A stretch of 13,086 nt of DNA from Candidatus Omnitrophota bacterium (GTDB lineage: Bacteria > Omnitrophota > Koll11 > JAHIPI01): the NCBI GenBank assembly GCA_028718265.1, contig JAQUMG010000029.1, forward strand, positions 1-13,086, given 5' to 3'. The stretch's first letter is position 1. Each line of letters starts with the position of its first letter. Below, piece by piece: positions 6,657 to 13,086 of this stretch. Made by a program: the position numbers and the translations under genes. Under the pieces are notes generated by a model, which was not told the DNA's origin, did no database searches, and saw only the letters and a program-made list of their open reading frames with translations.

Positions 6657-7256
6657 ATGAAGCCAAAAGTGCACGCTCGCAAAAAGTATTTGATTAATCA
6701 TGAATTACAGCTTTCGTATAGCTGGCTGCTTATTCTTTGCGTCGGTGTAGTAATACTGATCTTTGGGTTATCATTGTGGTATATCAATAAAATTTATCTG
6801 GACCTTTTTCGTCAGATCGTGGGCGAAGGAGCGCTTCCCAAGGCTTACGTAAACTCCATACAGAATCAGTTTTTGATAGGTATCCCTGTAAGTATCATTG
6901 TGGTTTCGCTGCTTCTTTTTTGGCTCGGGATATACACTTCGCATCGAGTAGCGGGCCCGATGTACCGCATAGCAAAAAATATGAATTTAATAGGACTCGA
7001 AAATCATCTTGACACTGTCCAGATCAGAAAACAGGACCAAATGCGCGAGTTAGCGGATGCCTTTAATCATATGGTACACACGCTGAAAGACAGAATGTAT
7101 CAGGACATACGTACCATCGATCATGTCAGAACGAAGATTGCTCAGTTGCACATAAGCTTAACAGGCAAAGGCGTCGACATAGAAAAGCTTTCGGAACAGG
7201 TCAAAGAGATAGATAAGCTGGCAGCCGAGCTGAAAAGCAGGAAGCAGGAAGAATAA
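6657..7256 (+). CDS. Two-TM stand-alone HAMP-domain membrane protein with C-terminal coiled coil
   Basis: This 199-residue protein is a relative of the HAMP protein at 1212-1706. Its cytoplasmic N-terminus has the same R-K-x-Y-x-I-x-x-E-x-Q motif (8-18), then TM1 at about 22-43, a periplasmic loop of about 28 residues, and TM2 at about 73-93. A HAMP domain follows at about 95-150, beginning SHRVAGPMYR and containing M-R-E-L-A-D-A-F-N-H-M. The last 50 residues are charged and helical with heptad-like hydrophobics, a likely coiled coil. No catalytic output domain follows. The SD AGGAGG lies just upstream. It sits 26 bases before mcsA, where Firmicutes have ctsR. A role in membrane-stress sensing for the McsAB-ClpC genes is a context-based guess only. 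Confidence 0.8.
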   Translation: MKPKVHARKKYLINHELQLSYSWLLILCVGVVILIFGLSLWYINKIYLDLFRQIVGEGALPKAYVNSIQNQFLIGIPVSIIVVSLLLFWLGIYTSHRVAGPMYRIAKNMNLIGLENHLDTVQIRKQDQMRELADAFNHMVHTLKDRMYQDIRTIDHVRTKIAQLHISLTGKGVDIEKLSEQVKEIDKLAAELKSRKQEE

Positions 7257-7282
7257 TCTTACTATCAACCCGGGAGTAGATA

Positions 7283-7786
7283 ATGTTGTGCGATATCTGC
7301 GGTAAGAACGAGGCGACCGTTCATCTTACGGAGATTATAAACGAACAGATGACCAAGCTTCATCTTTGCGAAGAATGTGCCAAGCAAAAGGGCGCGGAGA
7401 TGGAAGAGCATTTTGGTCTTGCGGATCTGTTGGCCGGTCTGGCGAATCTGGACACTCCGGTAGAGACAATGAAGGATAAGAAGGTCAAATGCCCCGCGTG
7501 CGGTATGACCTATAGCGATTTTAAAAAAATAGGAAGACTGGGGTGCGGACAGTGCTATGATGCGTTTAAGACCTATCTTGCGCCGCTGTTGAAACGGATC
7601 CACGGCTCCGACATTCATGTCGGCAAATCGCCCGGCAAAAAAGGCAAACCGGTCAAAACCAAAAAAGTAGTAGACATCGAGCAGCTCAAAAAGCGCCTGA
7701 AGCGCGCAGTAGAACTCGAGGAGTTTGAAGAAGCTGCGCAATTAAGAGACGAAATAAAAAAATACGAGCGCGAGGAACGTAAATGA
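7283..7786 (+). CDS. mcsA: McsA, zinc-binding activator of the protein arginine kinase
   Basis: McsA binds and activates the arginine kinase McsB. The 167-residue protein has two zinc-binding clusters: C-D-I-C (Cys3, Cys6) with C-E-E-C (Cys29, Cys32), and C-P-A-C (Cys70, Cys73) with C-G-Q-C (Cys88, Cys91). A C-terminal UVR domain lies at about 132-165 (L-K-K-R-L-K-R-A-V-E-L-E-E-F-E-E-A-A-x-L-R-D). All eight cysteines are present, so it looks functional. The start at 7283 puts the first CxxC at residue 3, as in the family, and GGGAG lies about 8 bases upstream. It overlaps mcsB by 4 bases (ATGA at 7783), which matches obligate partners being made together. UvrB/UvrC also carry UVR motifs, but this size and zinc pattern are specific to McsA. 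Confidence 0.93.
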   Translation: MLCDICGKNEATVHLTEIINEQMTKLHLCEECAKQKGAEMEEHFGLADLLAGLANLDTPVETMKDKKVKCPACGMTYSDFKKIGRLGCGQCYDAFKTYLAPLLKRIHGSDIHVGKSPGKKGKPVKTKKVVDIEQLKKRLKRAVELEEFEEAAQLRDEIKKYEREERK

Positions 7787-8835
7787 ACATAAACGACATT
7801 GTTAAACAAACGGGGGAATGGCTAAAAGGAGAAGGGCCCAATGCGGATATAGTCATATCGAGCCGGGTACGTATCGCGAGGAACATAAAGGGTTACCCCT
7901 TTTATCACTGGGCCGGAAAAAAAGAAAAAACAGAGGTGCTTTCCATAGTAAAAGAGGCAATAAGCAGCTCTAAATATATGAAGGGCTCTATGTTTGTCAG
8001 GATAACGGAGCTCGACGACGTTGATAGATTGTTTCTTGTAGAAAGACATCTTATGAGCCGCGAGCACGCTGTAAGCGATGAAGCAAAAGCACTTGCCGTG
8101 GATGAGAAAGAGATTATATCCGTCATGGTAAACGAAGAAGACCATATAAGGGCACATGCCATACAATCCGGTTTTAATCTTAGGGATACGTGGCGTATAG
8201 TAGACGCCCTTGATGACGAATTAGCGTCTAAGCTTGAATACTGGTATTCTGAAAGGTGGGGATATCTGACTGCCTGTCCTACAAATATCGGCACGGGCCT
8301 GAGAGGTTCCGTCTTAATGCACCTTCCTGCCCTGGTAATAACCAATCAAATAGCAAGGGTGTTGCAGGCGATAACTAAGCTCGGTATAGCGGCCAGAGGG
8401 CTTTACGGCGAAGGCAGCGAGGCCAGCGGTAATTTTTTTCAGATATCAAATCAGGTGACTCTCGGACGACCCGAAGAAGACATAATAGATAACATAGAGA
8501 AGCTGATCAATCAGGTAATAGGAAGGGAACGAAGCGCAAGGGAATATCTGGTGACTAATAATAAATCCGCCGTCAACGACAGGATATGGAGGGCTTACGG
8601 TACCCTGAAGAGCGCTAGAATAATTACGAGCGACGAGACGATACGTTTACTTTCTTTGATAAGGCTCGGCGTAGATATGGGGATAATAACAGATATAAAC
8701 AGAAAGACGCTTAACGAACTTTTTATATTTACGCAGCCGGCCCATCTTCAGAAGATAGAAAACAAGAAACTTTCTTCAACTGAAAGGGATATGAAAAGGG
8801 CGGATCTTATAAGGGATAAATTAAAGGTATCTTAA
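7783..8835 (+). CDS. mcsB: McsB, protein-arginine kinase
   Basis: McsB phosphorylates arginine side chains of proteins with ATP; phospho-arginine marks them for ClpC-ClpP. Its 350 residues are family-typical. The phosphagen-kinase fold shows S-S-R-V-R-I-A-R-N (26-34), N-E-E-D-H-I-R (117-123, with the catalytic acidic residue), Cys165 in T-A-C-P-T-N-I-G-T-G-L-R (the position of the active-site Cys of Bacillus McsB), Arg174, and R-G-L-Y-G-E-G-S (205-212). The C-terminal R-D-M-K-R-A (335-340) matches the RDxxRA phospho-arginine-binding motif reported for Bacillus McsB, so allosteric self-control is probably kept. It overlaps mcsA by 4 bases and ends 26 bases before clpC. Creatine/arginine kinases share the fold, but the bacterial context and RDxxRA point to McsB. 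Confidence 0.95.
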   Translation: MNINDIVKQTGEWLKGEGPNADIVISSRVRIARNIKGYPFYHWAGKKEKTEVLSIVKEAISSSKYMKGSMFVRITELDDVDRLFLVERHLMSREHAVSDEAKALAVDEKEIISVMVNEEDHIRAHAIQSGFNLRDTWRIVDALDDELASKLEYWYSERWGYLTACPTNIGTGLRGSVLMHLPALVITNQIARVLQAITKLGIAARGLYGEGSEASGNFFQISNQVTLGRPEEDIIDNIEKLINQVIGRERSAREYLVTNNKSAVNDRIWRAYGTLKSARIITSDETIRLLSLIRLGVDMGIITDINRKTLNELFIFTQPAHLQKIENKKLSSTERDMKRADLIRDKLKVS

Positions 8836-8861
8836 ATTATGTAGAGGGAGGTTGCGCAATA

Positions 8862-11315
8862 ATGGCGATGTTTAATAGGTTTACGGAAAGGGCCAGAAAA
8901 GTAATTCTTTTAGCCAAAGAAGAGGCCAAAAGATTTAATCACGATTATATAGGAACAGAACATATATTACTGGGGCTTGTAAGAGAGGGAGAAGGCGTAG
9001 CCGCGGCGGTTCTGGAAAATCTGGGCCTTAGTTCCGAAAAAATACGGACTGAAGTGGAGAAACTTGTCCAGACGGGCCCCAGCACGATAATCTCCGGCGA
9101 CATCCCGTTTACCCCTAAAGCTAAAAAAGTAATGGAACTCGCGATGGACGAGGCCGTTTCGCTCGGACACAATTACGTTGGGACCGAACATCTTCTTCTG
9201 GGTTTATTAAGAGAAGGAGAAGGCGTGGCGTCTCAGGTACTGATAAATTTAGGGCTCGACCTGAACAAGGTGAGGAATGAAGTAATGAGGCTGTTAGGAT
9301 CTGCGACGCCTGATTTCGGTATAGCTCCCCCCAATAAATCCACTATGGCCCGCGGCGGTACCATGAAAAAAACACCTGCCCTTGACGCTTTCGCGCGCGA
9401 CTTAACGGAACTGGCCAAGCAGGGCAAACTCGATCCTGTAATAGGCAGGAGGAATGAGATAGAAAGAGTGGTGCAGATCTTAAGCAGAAGGACTAAGAAT
9501 AATCCGGTCTTATTAGGCGAGGCAGGTGTGGGTAAAACGGCAATAGTGGAGGGATTGGCCCAGCGGATCGTCTCCAATGAAGTTCCGGAGATACTTAAGG
9601 ATAAGCGAATTTTAATATTGGACCTTGCCCTTATGGTAGCCGGTACTAAATACAGAGGCCAGTTCGAAGAGAGAATAAAGGCCGTTATGGATGAAATAAA
9701 ACGTTCCGACGACCTTATTATATTTATCGACGAGCTTCACACGCTTGTCGGCGCCGGCGGGGCGGAGGGCGCCATAGATGCGTCTAATATTTTGAAGCCC
9801 GCTCTCTCCAGAGGGGAGATACAGTGCATAGGCGCGACCACGCTCGACGAATACAGAAAATATATAGAGAAGGACGCGGCGCTGGAACGGAGATTCCAGG
9901 TCATCATGGTCGAACCGCCGAACGTTGACGAGACGATAGAAATACTGAAAGGGTTGCGTGATAAATATGAGGCGCATCATAAAGTGAAATTTACGGATGA
10001 TGCGCTTGAGGCAGCGGCGAAGCTTTCGGACAGGTACATAAGCGGAAGATTTCTTCCGGATAAGGCGATAGACGTAATAGATGAGGCCGGCTCGCGCGCG
10101 CGTCTTACGGTTATGACCGCACCTCCGGACATGAAGGAGCTGGAGGGAGATGTCGAAAATCTGAAAAAAGAGAAAGAAGCCGCCGTAGACAGGCAGGATT
10201 TTGAGAAAGCCGCCGAATTCAGGGATCTCGAGAGAAAAGCCAAGGACAAATTGGTGACCGTAAAGAAAGAGTGGAGCCAGAAAAAGGGCGAGATGGAGAC
10301 CAAGGTTACCGACGAGGACGTGGCGCTGATAGTTTCAAAATGGACCGGCATACCGCTTGTGAGGCTGGAAGAAAAAGAGACTGAGAAATTCTTAAAGATG
10401 GAAGAAGGTTTACGCAAGCGCGTAGTAGGGCAGGATGAAGCCATTTCGGCGATAGCCCACGCAGTGAGGCGCTCAAGAGCCGGGATAAAAGACCCGAAGA
10501 GGCCGATAGGTTCATTCATATTTATGGGGCCCACAGGAGTAGGGAAGACTTTGCTGGCGCGTGCGCTCGCAGAGTATATGTTCGGCGATGAGAACGCGAT
10601 AATCCAGCTTGACATGTCGGAATACATGGAGAAGTTCAATGTCTCGAGATTGGTAGGCGCTCCGCCGGGTTATGTCGGTTACGAGGAAGGCGGACAGCTG
10701 ACGGAAAGAGTAAGGAGACGACCGTACGCCGTAGTTCTTCTGGATGAAATCGAAAAAGCGCATCCGGACGTGTTCAATATTCTGCTTCAGGTCCTGGAAG
10801 AAGGGCGCATGACCGATTCTTTCGGAAGGCGGGTAGATTTTAAAAATACGATTATAATAATGACTTCAAATATCGGCGCGGAGCTTATGAAAAAACAGAC
10901 CTCGGTAGGCTTTATAACCCAAAACGACGAAAAGGCCAGTTATGAAGACATGAAAAAGAGACTTCTCGAAGAAGTGAAGAAGACGTTTAAGCCCGAGTTT
11001 CTTAACAGAGTCGACGATATCGTGGTCTTCCATTCACTTACAAAAGAAGATCTTTATAAGATAATAGACATAGAAATCAGTGAAGTCAAAAAACGCCTCA
11101 AAGAGCAAAACCTGGAAATGGTGATGGATCCGAATGCCAACGAGCTTCTTGTAGAAAAAGGCTTTGATCCTATTTTCGGCGCAAGGCCGCTCAAGAGGAC
11201 CATACAGAGATTATTGGAAGATCCGCTTGCCGAGGATATTATTTCAGGCAAGTTTAAAGCCGGCAGTACGGTTAAGGTCATAAGAAAAGGAGACGGATTT
11301 GTCTTCGAACAATAA
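8862..11315 (+). CDS. clpC: ClpC, AAA+ unfoldase of the ClpCP protease
   Basis: ClpC is a hexameric ATP-driven unfoldase that feeds substrates to ClpP. Its 817 residues match ClpC (about 810). It has two Clp_N repeats (about 5-145), then AAA1 with Walker A G-E-A-G-V-G-K-T (219-226) and D290-E291. A middle domain with a UVR-type segment follows at about 428-465, then AAA2 with Walker A G-P-T-G-V-G-K-T (556-563), D628-E629 and a C-terminal small domain. V682-G683-F684 is the loop that docks ClpP, separating it from ClpB. Glu33 and Glu109, in the two G-T-E-H motifs, correspond to the phospho-arginine-binding Glu32/Glu106 of Bacillus ClpC. GAGGGAGG (8844-8851) favours the first ATG (8862) over the one at 8868. 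The last 17 bases overlap mlaE. No clpP is in the window. Confidence 0.97.
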   Translation: MAMFNRFTERARKVILLAKEEAKRFNHDYIGTEHILLGLVREGEGVAAAVLENLGLSSEKIRTEVEKLVQTGPSTIISGDIPFTPKAKKVMELAMDEAVSLGHNYVGTEHLLLGLLREGEGVASQVLINLGLDLNKVRNEVMRLLGSATPDFGIAPPNKSTMARGGTMKKTPALDAFARDLTELAKQGKLDPVIGRRNEIERVVQILSRRTKNNPVLLGEAGVGKTAIVEGLAQRIVSNEVPEILKDKRILILDLALMVAGTKYRGQFEERIKAVMDEIKRSDDLIIFIDELHTLVGAGGAEGAIDASNILKPALSRGEIQCIGATTLDEYRKYIEKDAALERRFQVIMVEPPNVDETIEILKGLRDKYEAHHKVKFTDDALEAAAKLSDRYISGRFLPDKAIDVIDEAGSRARLTVMTAPPDMKELEGDVENLKKEKEAAVDRQDFEKAAEFRDLERKAKDKLVTVKKEWSQKKGEMETKVTDEDVALIVSKWTGIPLVRLEEKETEKFLKMEEGLRKRVVGQDEAISAIAHAVRRSRAGIKDPKRPIGSFIFMGPTGVGKTLLARALAEYMFGDENAIIQLDMSEYMEKFNVSRLVGAPPGYVGYEEGGQLTERVRRRPYAVVLLDEIEKAHPDVFNILLQVLEEGRMTDSFGRRVDFKNTIIIMTSNIGAELMKKQTSVGFITQNDEKASYEDMKKRLLEEVKKTFKPEFLNRVDDIVVFHSLTKEDLYKIIDIEISEVKKRLKEQNLEMVMDPNANELLVEKGFDPIFGARPLKRTIQRLLEDPLAEDIISGKFKAGSTVKVIRKGDGFVFEQ

Positions 11316-12159
11316 AAAAGACATTGCGGAGAAAAAAGAACCAGGTTCTTTTTTGAAAGAGAACCTTGGTGACATCATAAGATGGGCCGGTACGTTAGGG
11401 ACAAGATTTGTCGATATAATGGCTTACATAGGGGGTTCTTTTATACTATTGGCCCAGACGATGTTCTGGCTGTTTGTCCCGCCGCTTAAGAAAAGGCAGG
11501 TCATCGACCAGATGAACAATATAGGTGTCAACAGCCTGCCTATAGTCTTGCTTACAGGCCTTTTTACCGGGATGGTGCTGGCGCTGCAGAGCGCTTATCA
11601 GATGCAAAAAATGTCGGCCGAAATGTATATAGCGTCGCTGGTCTCGCTTTCCATGGTCAGGGAGCTGGGCCCCGTCCTTACCGCGCTGGTAGTAGCCGGA
11701 CGGGTGGGTGCGGCCATCACCGCCGAATTGGGCACGATGCGGGTGACGGAACAGATAGACGCGCTAGAAACCCTCGCCACGAACCCCGTTAAATACCTTG
11801 TAGTCCCCAGGTTTTTGGCGCTTGTGTTTATGCTTCCTCTTCTGACAATCTATGCCGATTTTATAGGAATAATAGGAGGATACATAATAGGTGTTTTTAA
11901 GCTGAACATCGGTTCCCATATGTATATGAAGATGACTTACGAACGGCTTGTTTTTAAAGATATGTTCACGGGGCTTATAAAATCCATAACATTCGGCATG
12001 ATAATAGCAATAGTCGCCTGCTATCAGGGAATGAAAACCGAAGGCGGCGCCGAAGGCGTGGGAAAATCCACGACACTTGCCGTCGTCATAAGCTTTATCA
12101 TGATAATAGCGGCCGACTGTTTCTTTACGGCATTATTCTATTTTGCTTTTAACGTATAA
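11299..12159 (+). CDS. mlaE: MlaE-type phospholipid ABC permease (TTG start)
   Basis: This is the membrane permease of the Mla (YrbE/Ttg2B) system that moves phospholipids between inner membrane and periplasmic MCE protein. It is 286 residues against about 260 in E. coli, the extra length being an N-terminal charged segment. Conserved blocks are P-I-V-L-L-T-G-L-F-T-G-M-V-L-A-L-Q (about 75-91), the hallmark V-R-E-L-G-P-V-L-T-A-L-V-V-A-G-R-V-G-A (about 118-136), A-E-L-G-T-M-R-V-T-E-Q-I-D-A-L, and several hydrophobic segments to the C-terminus. The TTG start at 11299 is supported by AGGAG at 11288-11292, 6 bases upstream; the next in-frame Met is deep in the protein. The start lies within clpC, so translation is likely coupled. 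It is in the same reading frame as mlaF, separated by one stop plus five codons. Confidence 0.92.
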   Translation: MSSNNKKDIAEKKEPGSFLKENLGDIIRWAGTLGTRFVDIMAYIGGSFILLAQTMFWLFVPPLKKRQVIDQMNNIGVNSLPIVLLTGLFTGMVLALQSAYQMQKMSAEMYIASLVSLSMVRELGPVLTALVVAGRVGAAITAELGTMRVTEQIDALETLATNPVKYLVVPRFLALVFMLPLLTIYADFIGIIGGYIIGVFKLNIGSHMYMKMTYERLVFKDMFTGLIKSITFGMIIAIVACYQGMKTEGGAEGVGKSTTLAVVISFIMIIAADCFFTALFYFAFNV

Positions 12160-12174
12160 TTTTCGGGCAAAAAT

Positions 12175-12942
12175 ATGATCGAAATAATAAATTTATGCAA
12201 AGCATTCGGTGAACACGTTGTCCTGGATAACGTGAATCTTAACATCGAAAAAGGCGAAACTATAGTTATAATCGGCCGCTCGGGTACAGGCAAGAGCGTT
12301 CTGTTGAAACACATCATCGGCATAATGAAACCAGATTCCGGCCAGGTGATAATAGACGGTTTTGACGTTACAAAAGCCAGCGAAAAAGAACTGAACGATT
12401 TCAGAATGAAATTCGGCATGCTCTTTCAGGGGGCCGCGTTATTCGATTCGCTGACAGTCGGTGAAAACGTAGGGTTTGCTCTGTACGAGCATACTAATTT
12501 AAGCGACGCACAAATAAAAAAGAGAATCAAAGAATGCCTCGGGCACGTAGGCCTCAGCGGCATAGAAGACCTGAAACCGGCGGAACTTTCAGGCGGCATG
12601 AGGAAACGAGTCGGCCTTGCCAGGGCAGTATGCGTGAACCCCGAGATAATAATGTACGATGAGCCGACTACGGGAGTGGACCCCATAATGGGCGACGCCG
12701 TTAACGACCTTATAGTTACGTTGCACGATAAATTGAAGATTACGTCCATTGCCGTCACGCACGACATGGTCAGCGCTTATAAAATAGCAGACAGAATAGC
12801 GATGCTTTACGAAGGCAAGATCATAGAAACCGGTACGCCGGACGAAATAAAGAATACAAAGAACCCGATAGTAAAACAATTTATAACCGGCGCCGCAGTA
12901 GGCCCCATAACGGAAAAAGAGCCGGTACAAAAGCAATTATAA
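12175..12942 (+). CDS. mlaF: MlaF-type phospholipid ABC transporter ATPase
   Basis: This is the cytoplasmic ATPase that powers MlaE. Its 255 residues are close to MlaF (about 269). It shows Walker A G-R-S-G-T-G-K-S (34-41), Q-loop Gln85 in L-F-Q-G-A-A-L-F-D-S-L-T-V (85-95, the form specific to MlaF/Mkl ATPases), signature L-S-G-G-M (138-142) with the family's M-R-K-R-V-G-L-A-R-A, Walker B D162-E163, T-G-V-D-P (166-170) and switch His196. The C-terminus has the usual P-I-V-K-Q-F-I-T-G. The gene starts 15 bases after mlaE and has no strong SD, which suggests coupling to mlaE translation. mlaD follows 19 bases downstream. Confidence 0.94.
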   Translation: MIEIINLCKAFGEHVVLDNVNLNIEKGETIVIIGRSGTGKSVLLKHIIGIMKPDSGQVIIDGFDVTKASEKELNDFRMKFGMLFQGAALFDSLTVGENVGFALYEHTNLSDAQIKKRIKECLGHVGLSGIEDLKPAELSGGMRKRVGLARAVCVNPEIIMYDEPTTGVDPIMGDAVNDLIVTLHDKLKITSIAVTHDMVSAYKIADRIAMLYEGKIIETGTPDEIKNTKNPIVKQFITGAAVGPITEKEPVQKQL

Positions 12943-12961
12943 TATACACGGGAGAAAACTT

Positions 12962-13086
12962 ATGGACAAGAAAGGCATAGCGTTTGAAGTAAAAGTCGGA
13001 ATGTTTATTTTAGTCGGATTTGTAATACTTTTATTGATGATCTTTTCCATAGGCGATATCTATTTTATAAGGCCGGGGTACCATAT
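12962..13086 (+). CDS. mlaD: MlaD-type MCE-domain protein, N-terminal part (continues past the window end)
   Basis: The first 41 codons of an open frame are visible up to the window edge. They encode a short charged start (M-D-K-K), E-V-K-V-G-M-F-I-L-V-G at 9-19, and a single membrane anchor at about 13-30. The sequence then enters what should be the MCE beta-barrel domain. E-x-K-V-G-x-F is the standard opening of MlaD/MCE proteins, which form periplasmic lipid-binding rings on MlaFE. GGGAG (12950-12954) lies 7 bases before the ATG. Position directly after mlaE-mlaF supports the call. The barrel domain and C-terminus are outside the window, so length and tunnel type cannot be judged. Confidence 0.88.
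   Translation, partial: MDKKGIAFEVKVGMFILVGFVILLLMIFSIGDIYFIRPGYH

Noticed and set aside
8862..9300. Internal repeat in the first part of clpC as a duplication event
   Set aside because: The two G-T-E-H-containing blocks are the normal paired Clp_N repeats of every ClpC.
9977..10639. Long open frame on the - strand (220 codons) inside clpC
   Set aside because: The product is Ser/Ala/Phe-rich with no family features and lies fully opposite the conserved clpC middle and AAA2 regions.
12160..12175. Small inverted repeat ATTTT/AAAAT around CGGGC before mlaF as a regulator or terminator
   Set aside because: Only five A-T pairs, with no T-run after it; too weak to act as a terminator.

Overview
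All genes in this window lie on the + strand and there is almost no non-coding space, so it reads as three or four consecutive operons of housekeeping and envelope genes. The cell is a diderm bacterium: it carries Lol lipoprotein-export genes and Mla lipid-transport genes. It also has mcsA-mcsB-clpC, the protein-arginine-phosphorylation system best known from Firmicutes. With moderate GC, this mix fits an uncultured candidate phylum of the Omnitrophota (OP3) type. That placement is inference from gene content, not proven by the sequence. I see no rRNA, tRNA, CRISPR, transposase or integrase.

Region 1 (1-2315) is the least ordinary part. It holds the 3' end of a SpoIIE/RsbU-type phosphatase gene, a SurA-like lipoprotein, a two-TM stand-alone HAMP protein and a small secreted HEIGH metallopeptidase. 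The lipoprotein and HAMP genes are each preceded by a copy of the same two-hairpin element (about 243-294 and 1151-1206). Its 3' edge is the Shine-Dalgarno sequence. This repeated leader is the most interesting unexplained structure in the window.

Region 2 (2316-5706) starts with a near-perfect sigma70-type promoter (TTGACA, 17 bp, TATAAT) and holds lysS, a single lolC/E-type permease gene and lolD. The three genes overlap at their junctions, so they are probably co-transcribed and translationally coupled. LolCD would extract lipoproteins, such as the one in region 1, from the inner membrane.

Region 3 (5707-8861) holds a branched-chain aminotransferase gene, a second stand-alone HAMP membrane protein related to the first, then mcsA and mcsB. 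Region 4 (8862-13086) holds clpC, then mlaE (TTG start inside the end of clpC), mlaF and the start of mlaD. McsA/McsB would mark proteins with phospho-arginine and ClpC would unfold them for ClpP. The residues known to be needed for phospho-arginine recognition are present. The usual repressor gene ctsR is absent, and the HAMP gene stands where ctsR normally lies. MlaEFD would form an ABC importer/exporter moving phospholipid between the membranes.
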